Source of the DNA: Jackrogersella multiformis
Taxonomy: Eukaryota > Ascomycota > Sordariomycetes > Xylariales > Hypoxylaceae
DNA length: 64,000 bases
Assembly (NCBI GenBank): GCA_902806575.1
Contig: CADCXD010000007.1
Coordinates: 558,001 to 622,000 of the forward strand
Direction: 5' to 3'
Shown: in pieces, positions 57,744 to 64,000 of the stretch
Layout of the letters: the number at the start of each line of letters is the position of its first letter
Numbering within the stretch: position 1 is the stretch's first letter
Position numbers and translations under genes: made by a program
The notes under the pieces: model-generated
What the model saw: only the letters and a program-made list of their open reading frames with translations
Databases searched by the model: none
What the model was told of the DNA's origin: nothing

Positions 57744-58399
57744 ACTGAGGCTGGCTGATAGGGGCTATGGCACTTTGCAGGAATGGAGTTTAAGAAGAGA
57801 ATTTAAACAGTCGAGATCGGATTTTATCAACTAACCAGCTAACCTAAATATGAGGTTGGTTTCATACATAGTATATATATCCTTCCTATCACGCCTTGGT
57901 GTTCTTAGTAGGAGGTAGATATCTAGATGTGATTTAAGGTTGTTAGTGTTAAGAAACGCACCTAGGCCTAGAGGTAAATATCCTTCTAGCCTAGAATTTG
58001 TTGGGGAACTTGTACCGAGCGATCCCTCGCACTCCGATTGGGCATATCCCCTGAACCAGCCTAAAGCGGAAATGCTTCGGCTGGGAAAGTGTGGATGACT
58101 TGGCACCCACATAAGTAAGCCAAGAAAGGCCGATGCAAGGACGGAGTAGGGTGGTACAAAGTTATGATTTGATGACGCAGAACAACTCATGCGACACACT
58201 TATCATCCTAGGAACTTGGAACTAGGAACTTGCAGCTGCTCATCATCATCACCATCACCATCACATTCATAATCACCGTCATCATCAACTTCTTCAACTC
58301 AATCCTTCCATCAATAATACTTCCATATCTAGGTACATATTGAGACATATTTCATCCATGGTGCTACTACTGTATCGCGTCAAACAGTAGAGCATCGCC
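57744..58399. other. Intergenic, NPC1 promoter and leader
   Basis: The open frame at 57831-58199 (minus) is not protein-like. A CATCAC/CATCAT microsatellite occupies about 58,236-58,286, just upstream of the NPC1 start codon, presumably in the leader. Confidence 0.5.
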
Positions 58400-61300
58400 A
58401 TGGCTCGAATATCTCAACTCGTCGCCAGCGCTTTGCTGCTAGCCAGCAGCGTTGCCGCAGACGAGCTATATACGCCTAAACATGAAGCCGGACGTTGCGC
58501 CATGCGAGGCCATTGCGGCAAGAAGAGCTTCTTCGGCAAACAGGTACCATGCGTCGATAACGGATTAGCTACCACCCCTGATCCTGAATTCGCCCAAGAA
58601 ATCGAAGCCGTATGCGGATCGAAGTGGAAGGATAGCAAGGTCTGCTGTAATGCTGAACAGGTATGCTCGGGTTCTTGATTATCTTATGTTAATCGACTAG
58701 TTACCTAACAACCGTGTAGCTCGAAGCGCTCAAGTCCGAGCTATCCACCCCGAATCAGATCATCGGCTCCTGTCCCGCCTGCAAGGAAAACTTCTACAAC
58801 CTGTTTTGCTCATTCAGCTGTTCCCCGGACCAATCTCTATTCATCAACGTAACCGAAACGGTCGAGAAGGGCGGGAAGACGTTGGTTTCTGCGGTGGATC
58901 AGCTAATATCTAAAGAATATGGTGAAGGTTTCTATGATAGCTGCAAGGAGGTCAAATTCGGCGCCTCGAACTCCAAGGCTATGGACTTCATCGGTGGTGG
59001 TGCGAAGAACTACACGCAACTCTTAAAATTCCTCGGCGACGAGAAGATAATCGGGTCTCCTTTTCAGATCAACTTTCCCGTGGAGTATTCCGAACCAGAC
59101 ATGGCCCCGAAGGATATGAAACCGAAGAAGTGTAACGATGAAGACCCGAATTTCCGATGCTCGTGTGTCGACTGCCCAGCGGTGTGCCCGGCACTTCCGG
59201 ATGTACAACAGGCAGGCTCATGCCGGGTCGGCGTCCTTCCGTGTTTGTCGTTCGCCTCGATATTCACCTATGGTATTCTGTTATTTACTCTCGTCGTTGC
59301 CCTAGTCGGCCACATCGCGTGGATGAAGCATGCGCAGCGGCGGAGCGAACGCCTTCACCTACTACAAGCTGCCGAACCCAGTGACGATGAGGACGAAGGC
59401 GACCTTGTTCGCAACGGCGCCATGTACGATCAACCCCAGAGAAACTATAAGATCAACGCATGGTGCGATACAGCTTTTAGCAGACTAGGCCATCTTTGCG
59501 CGAGATTCCCGGGCATCACCATATTCCTTAGCCTGCTAGTGGTCATCGTCCTTAGCGTCGGTTGGATCAAATTCGATGTAGAGAGGGATCCTGCAAGGCT
59601 GTGGGTCAGCCCAGATTCGCCGGCGGCTCAAGAGAAGGCTTTCTTCGACGAAAATTTCGGCGCCTTCTATCGCGCAGAGAAGATCTTCTTGATGAACGAC
59701 ACTCATTCTTCCGAACCTGGTCCCATACTCAGCTACGAAACTCTAACGTGGTGGTCAGAAGTTGAGGACAGCGTGAGGAAGCTTAAGGGCAAAAGCTTCG
59801 GCACCAGCTTCCAGGACGTATGCTTTAAGCCGACTGGGTCTGCCTGCGTCTTGCAGTCCCCTACAGTCTATTTCGATGGCACAAAGAATTGGAAATCGCA
59901 ATTCAAGGAGTGTGCTGAGTCTCCTGTGAACTGCCGGCCAGATTTTGGGCAACCAATAGATCCAAATATGATTCTGGGTGGTTATGACAGCATCGACAAT
60001 GTCACCGAAGCGCGAGCTATAACTGTGACGTGGGTTGTCAATAACCATCCGGAAGGCAGCTCAGAACTCGATCATGCTATGGATTGGGAGCGGTCCCTGA
60101 AAGATCGACTTCTGGAGGTTCAAAAGGAGGCCACTGGTCGAGGCCTACGGCTTTCCTTCTCGACTGAAATCAGCTTGGAGGAAGAAATAAACCAGTCTAC
60201 CAATACTGACGCCACAATTATCGTAATTAGTTATCTTGTCATGTTTTTATACGCCTCGATCGCCCTAGGTTCGAGTAGCATGACTCTCCGCGAGCTAATC
60301 AGGAATCCAACTGTGGCGCTGGTTCAGAGCAAGTTCTCTCTGGGCCTCGTTGGTATTTTAATCGTCTTGATGTCGATCACCTCGTCTATTGGGCTCTTCT
60401 CCTGGACGGGTATCAAGGCTACGCTTATCATCGCCGAGGTCATTCCGTTCATCGTGTTGGCTGTTGGAGTGGACAACATCTTCCTGATCGTTCATGAGTT
60501 CGATCGTGTAAATCTAAGCCACCCGGACGCAATGGTAGAGGAAAGGATCGCTAGAGCACTTGGACGGATGGGCCCCTCTATCCTTTTCTCGGCAATTACA
60601 GAAACCGTCTCTTTTGCTCTCGGTGCGTTCGTTGGAATGCCAGCTGTCCGAAACTTTGCGATCTACGCCGCAGGTGCAGTATTCATCAACGCACTCCTCC
60701 AGATGACTCTCTTTATTTCCATTTTATCTTACAATCAGATGCGGACGGAGGACTACAGAGCGGATTGCTTCCCCTGTGTTCAAATCAAAGCAGCCCGCGT
60801 TCACCTGAGCGGCAGCAACGGTCCCGGTGGTCCTCGTCCGTACGATATGCCAGATGAAACCTGGTTGCAGCAATTTATTCGAAAGTACTATGCACCCACG
60901 CTTCTTGGCAAGAAGGTCAAGGTTCTCGTCGTTGCCGTTTTCCTTGGTCTTCTTGCTGTTGGTGTTGCCTTGATGCCATACGTCAAACTGGGCTTGGATC
61001 AGCGAGTTGCTCTACCCGACGGTTCATATCTCATTGATTATTTCAATGATATGTACAATTACATGGATACCGGCCCGCCTGTATACTTCGTCACCAAAAA
61101 TATGGATGCCACACAGCGTGATAACCAGAGGGACCTTTGCTCTCGCTTCACGACTTGTGAACAGTTGTCTCTTACAAATATTCTCGAACAGGAGCGAAAG
61201 CGACCTGACGTTTCTTATATATCTTCCCCGACTGCCAGTTGGCTCGACGACTTCTTCCTCTGGCTGAACCCGGACTTCGAACGCTGTTGTAAGGAAGACC

Positions 61301-62268
61301 GTCAAGTTTGCTTCTCCAATCGGGACCCAGCCTGGAACGTCACCCTTAACGGTATGCCCGAAGGCGACGAGTTCGTCTATTACTTACAGAAATACCTGCA
61401 ATCCCCAACTACCGATGACTGCCCTCTAGCTGGTCAGGCTGCTTACGGCCAAGCCGTCGTTGTAGACGCCGAAAAGGGTACTGTTCCCGCGAGCCATTTC
61501 CGAACTATGCATAAGCCCTTGCGCAGCCAAGACGATTTCATCAACGCCCACGCATCCGCTCGTCGCATTGCCAAAGATGTGAGCGCAAGCACGGGGCTTG
61601 AGATTTTCCCATACAGCGTCTTCTATATCTTCTTCGACCAATATGCTAGCATCGTCAACCTTACCGCCACGCTCCTTGGTTCCGCCGTGGCCATCATCTT
61701 CGTCGTCTCCACCATCCTTCTAGGTTCTGTCGTCACCGCACTCGTCGTCACGTTGACCGTCGTCATGACCGTCGTGGACATCATCGGCGCCATGGCAGCC
61801 TTCGACGTGTCCCTCAACGCCGTCTCGCTAGTGAATTTAATCATCTGCGTCGGCATCGCCGTCGAGTTCTGCGCCCACATCGCCCGTGCCTTCATGTTTC
61901 CCTCCGGATCCGTAATGGAGCGCGCTAAGAACCGCTTCCGCGGCCGGGACGCGCGGGCGTGGACCGCCCTCGTGAACGTCGGCGGGTCCGTCTTCAGCGG
62001 CATCACCGTCACCAAGCTGCTCGGCGTGTGCGTCCTCGCCTTCACGCGCTCCAAGATCTTCGAGATCTACTACTTCCGCGTGTGGCTCGCGCTCGTCATC
62101 TTCGCCGCCACCCACGCCCTCATCTTCCTGCCCGTCGCCCTGTCGCTCGTCGGCGGCGAGGGCTACGTCGACCCCGAAAGCGAGGGCGGGCTCGTCGAGG
62201 ACCTAGCCACCAGGCGGTACCGGGCCCTCGTCCCGGACGAAAGCGATTCCGACGACGACGACGAGTAG
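58400..62268 (+). CDS. ncr1: NPC1/NCR1 intracellular sterol transporter
   Basis: Vacuolar/lysosomal membrane protein that takes sterol from NPC2 and moves it into the membrane. Exons 58400-58660 and 58720-62268 give 1,269 residues, the usual NPC1 length. In order: a signal peptide (residues 1-20); the cysteine-rich N-terminal sterol-binding domain (about 25-265; CAMRGHCGKKSFFG, CPACKENFYNLFCSFSCSPDQ); a first membrane helix; a luminal domain with FDVERDPARLWV; the sterol-sensing domain (about 590-760, with IPFIVLAVGVDNIFLIVHEF); a second, cysteine-containing luminal domain; and a C-terminal block of five helices with VSLVNLIICVGIAVEFCAHIARAF. It ends in a short acidic tail (ESDSDDDDE). The last ~650 bp are much more GC-rich than the rest. 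Confidence 0.96.
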
Positions 62269-63372
62269 ACCGTCGGATGGGACGAAAGGAAGAAATAAAG
62301 AAAGAAAGGAAAGGAGGAGCGGAAGCAAGCGGCACGTGTAAGATATAGATAGGATCGGAGACGGCATTCACAGGACCAAGCATGTTCTTTCATTTTTTGG
62401 AGTAATAGAGGAATCAGCAAATTGGGTTAACTTTGGATCTCTGTACGTGCCATACGAAGTACAGGTGCAAGACGCTACAGCGGAGCGGCTAATATGTAGA
62501 ACAAGAACAGCGCATCAACAGTTTTGTTTTACATCGGTACCTAGGTATCTAACTATCCTCATCCGTCTTGTATCCAATGTGAGCAGCATAGTACGAGTAC
62601 TAAAGCAGGTAACTTATAGGGATATACATTATATACTAGCAGGAGGGCAATTCTTCGCCTTCTATAGAAGAAGTATAGTCTGCCACTACCTGGCGCCGTT
62701 GCGATAAATCCAATAGTACAAAAGTAGCCTTGCTTAATTAGGTCCGATTCTCCCTCTTCACAGTCCGAGTCGTTGAAGTTAAGGTAGACTTCATCCTCGA
62801 GGTACGCTCGATTGTCCCTCTGTCCCTGTCTCACCCAGCGGCATCAATGGCCGCGACGGCGATTAGGTGATAAACCAATAGTACAAAAGGAAATAAATCG
62901 GGCCAATCCCGATGGTGAATCTTCAAGGTAGCTAGGAGCTACTAACTCAGACGACATCAGGTATGTTATGAAAACGCTTCATCCCAGCCCTAGACTTCCA
63001 GTTGCTCTCAAATACAGATTAAGAAACAAACAAACAGGTAGCCGGGAGCCCATATTCCAACAGCTCCCCCGATATCAAACGATGCCGCCAAGTCCAGGTG
63101 GGGATGTCATGGACAACCCAGTTGAGAAGAGATGGTCGCGGAGCAAAGCAGTCTTCCACACTATATTCATCGCCGTTATCCCCTCCACGATGCGTGTGTG
63201 AGAGTTTTCATCGAAGAGTCTATGCAGCAAATCTACAGCGCAACCAAGTACCTGGTAAAAGTTCTCGGCTATGCCGTCCATATAGAAGTCGGTGGCCATG
63301 CGTTCCGCAGCCAAAGTCAGGGAACGCCCACGGTGGGCAGATAACGTCGTCGTGAGCATATCGACGAGAGAG
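62269..63372. other. Intergenic or uncharacterised
   Basis: 3' UTR of NPC1 followed by ~1 kb with short overlapping open frames on both strands at 62968-63359. One plus-strand stretch (about 63,195-63,315, containing RVFIEESMQQIYSATKYLVKV) has protein-like composition but no start, domain or clear splice partner, so no gene is called. Confidence 0.35.
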
Positions 63373-64000
63373 CTACATAAGGAACCATTGCGGGTCGACC
63401 TCCGAGTCAGACTCTTCTGCGTCCTCCATCTCGATTATCTAGCGGTATGTGTTGGTTACCTTCGTAACAAAAGAAAAACTCTTTCCGACGATAATAAAAG
63501 AGAACGACGACTACCACGGGCTCGAGGTCGATCGTTAGCACTCACCGATCCAGCCTCCAACGGTGTATTTGGATCGACTTGTTCCCAGCTAGTCTCAGAG
63601 TCGTCTTCAGAGTCGGGCTCGGAGTCGGTTACCACTTCGTAGCACTCCTGGCCGTTGAACCCTTCCTCGTGTGGTTGGGAGGGTCCCGGTGAAGCGGCAT
63701 CCATTGACACAGGACGGGCCGTCGCCGTAGGGGTCTGATCTCCATCGTCGACCTGACTTCCCCAACTCGGGGGGGCGGGTCCTACGCCCCAGTACTCGGT
63801 TCCTAAGGTGTTGTGCTGAGTGGCAACGCGTTGCTGAAGAATATCGCGTTCTCCGGCCAGCACGCGGGTGCGCTCTCTAGCCCGCTGTCGCTCACGCCTC
63901 ATCTCTTCGACACGAAGGCGGAGCTGCTCGGCCCGCTCCTGAATGTGACGGATCTCATGGGCTCTCGGAGATGAGTGAATCAAAGATGGGGAAGGAGGAG
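63373..64000 (-). CDS. Coiled-coil acidic protein, 3' part (runs off the window)
   Basis: The frame is open to the right edge, with no ATG in the visible part, so the 5' end lies beyond 64000. Exons here are 64000-63546 and 63438-63373 (donor GTGAGT, acceptor CGCTAG), joining in phase to a stop at 63375-63373; the C terminus reads EMEDAEESDSEVDPQWFLM. The upstream part has an Arg/Glu-rich helix typical of a coiled coil (HIQERAEQLRLRVEEMRRER), then a Pro/Ser/Asp/Glu-rich disordered region with SEPDSEDDSE. No family is recognised; function unknown. Confidence 0.6.

Noticed and set aside
57831..58199. 122-codon minus-strand open frame upstream of NPC1
   Set aside because: No recognisable composition or domain; lies in promoter-like DNA with short repeats.
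1..64000. CRISPR array, bacterial operon or prophage
   Set aside because: No regularly spaced repeats; genes have spliceosomal introns and fungal families throughout.

Overview
The window is nuclear DNA of a filamentous ascomycete (Pezizomycotina, most likely a Sordariomycete). The evidence is short GT-AG introns (about 50-140 nt) with CTAAC/CTGAC-like branch sites, a Vivid-type LOV photoreceptor, fungal-style UFD4, NOT4, NPC1/NCR1 and KCH1 homologues, a caleosin, and a 15.4-kb block of transposon DNA reduced to almost pure A+T in the manner of repeat-induced point mutation (RIP). All exon joins were made by eye from splice signals, reading frame and family resemblance; no search was run.

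Left arm (1-25 kb): a HECT E3 ubiquitin ligase (UFD4/TRIP12 type, with an apparent 1-nt frameshift near its N terminus), a peroxisomal alpha/beta hydrolase ending in SKL, a nuclear-looking protein with an ASCH/PUA-like domain, a small single-pass membrane protein, a small hypothetical gene, the 30-kDa subunit of mitochondrial complex I, and the RING-RRM-zinc-finger ubiquitin ligase NOT4 with a long C-terminal region in a separate downstream block. The divergent complex I/NOT4 promoter is packed with copies of a perfect 12-bp palindrome (GTACCTAGGTAC) that recurs between genes elsewhere.

Centre (25.19-40.61 kb): no genes. It resolves into two nested LTR retrotransposons. The outer one has LTRs starting TGT and ending ACA and an exact 5-bp target duplication (CCTGA). 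The inner one (29,883-39,097) has its own LTR pair and an AATAA duplication. Both are RIP-mutated, and only the outermost ~90 bp at each end escape.

Right arm (40.6-64 kb): a Vivid-like blue-light receptor; a two-exon gene for a 49-residue secreted peptide with eight cysteines in a duplicated pattern, the most unusual coding element here; a Roadblock/LAMTOR2-like protein; a caleosin; a kinase-like protein whose DFG motif reads NYG; a KCH1-type potassium transport protein; a fusion of an FMN split-barrel with a ferredoxin-reductase-type module; the sterol transporter NPC1; and the 3' part of a coiled-coil protein that runs off the right edge.

The genes are mostly unrelated housekeeping functions (ubiquitin ligation, respiration, lipid and sterol handling, ion transport, light sensing). 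There is no metabolite cluster, CRISPR array or convincing tRNA/rRNA gene. The accessory features are the nested retrotransposons and the cysteine-rich peptide.
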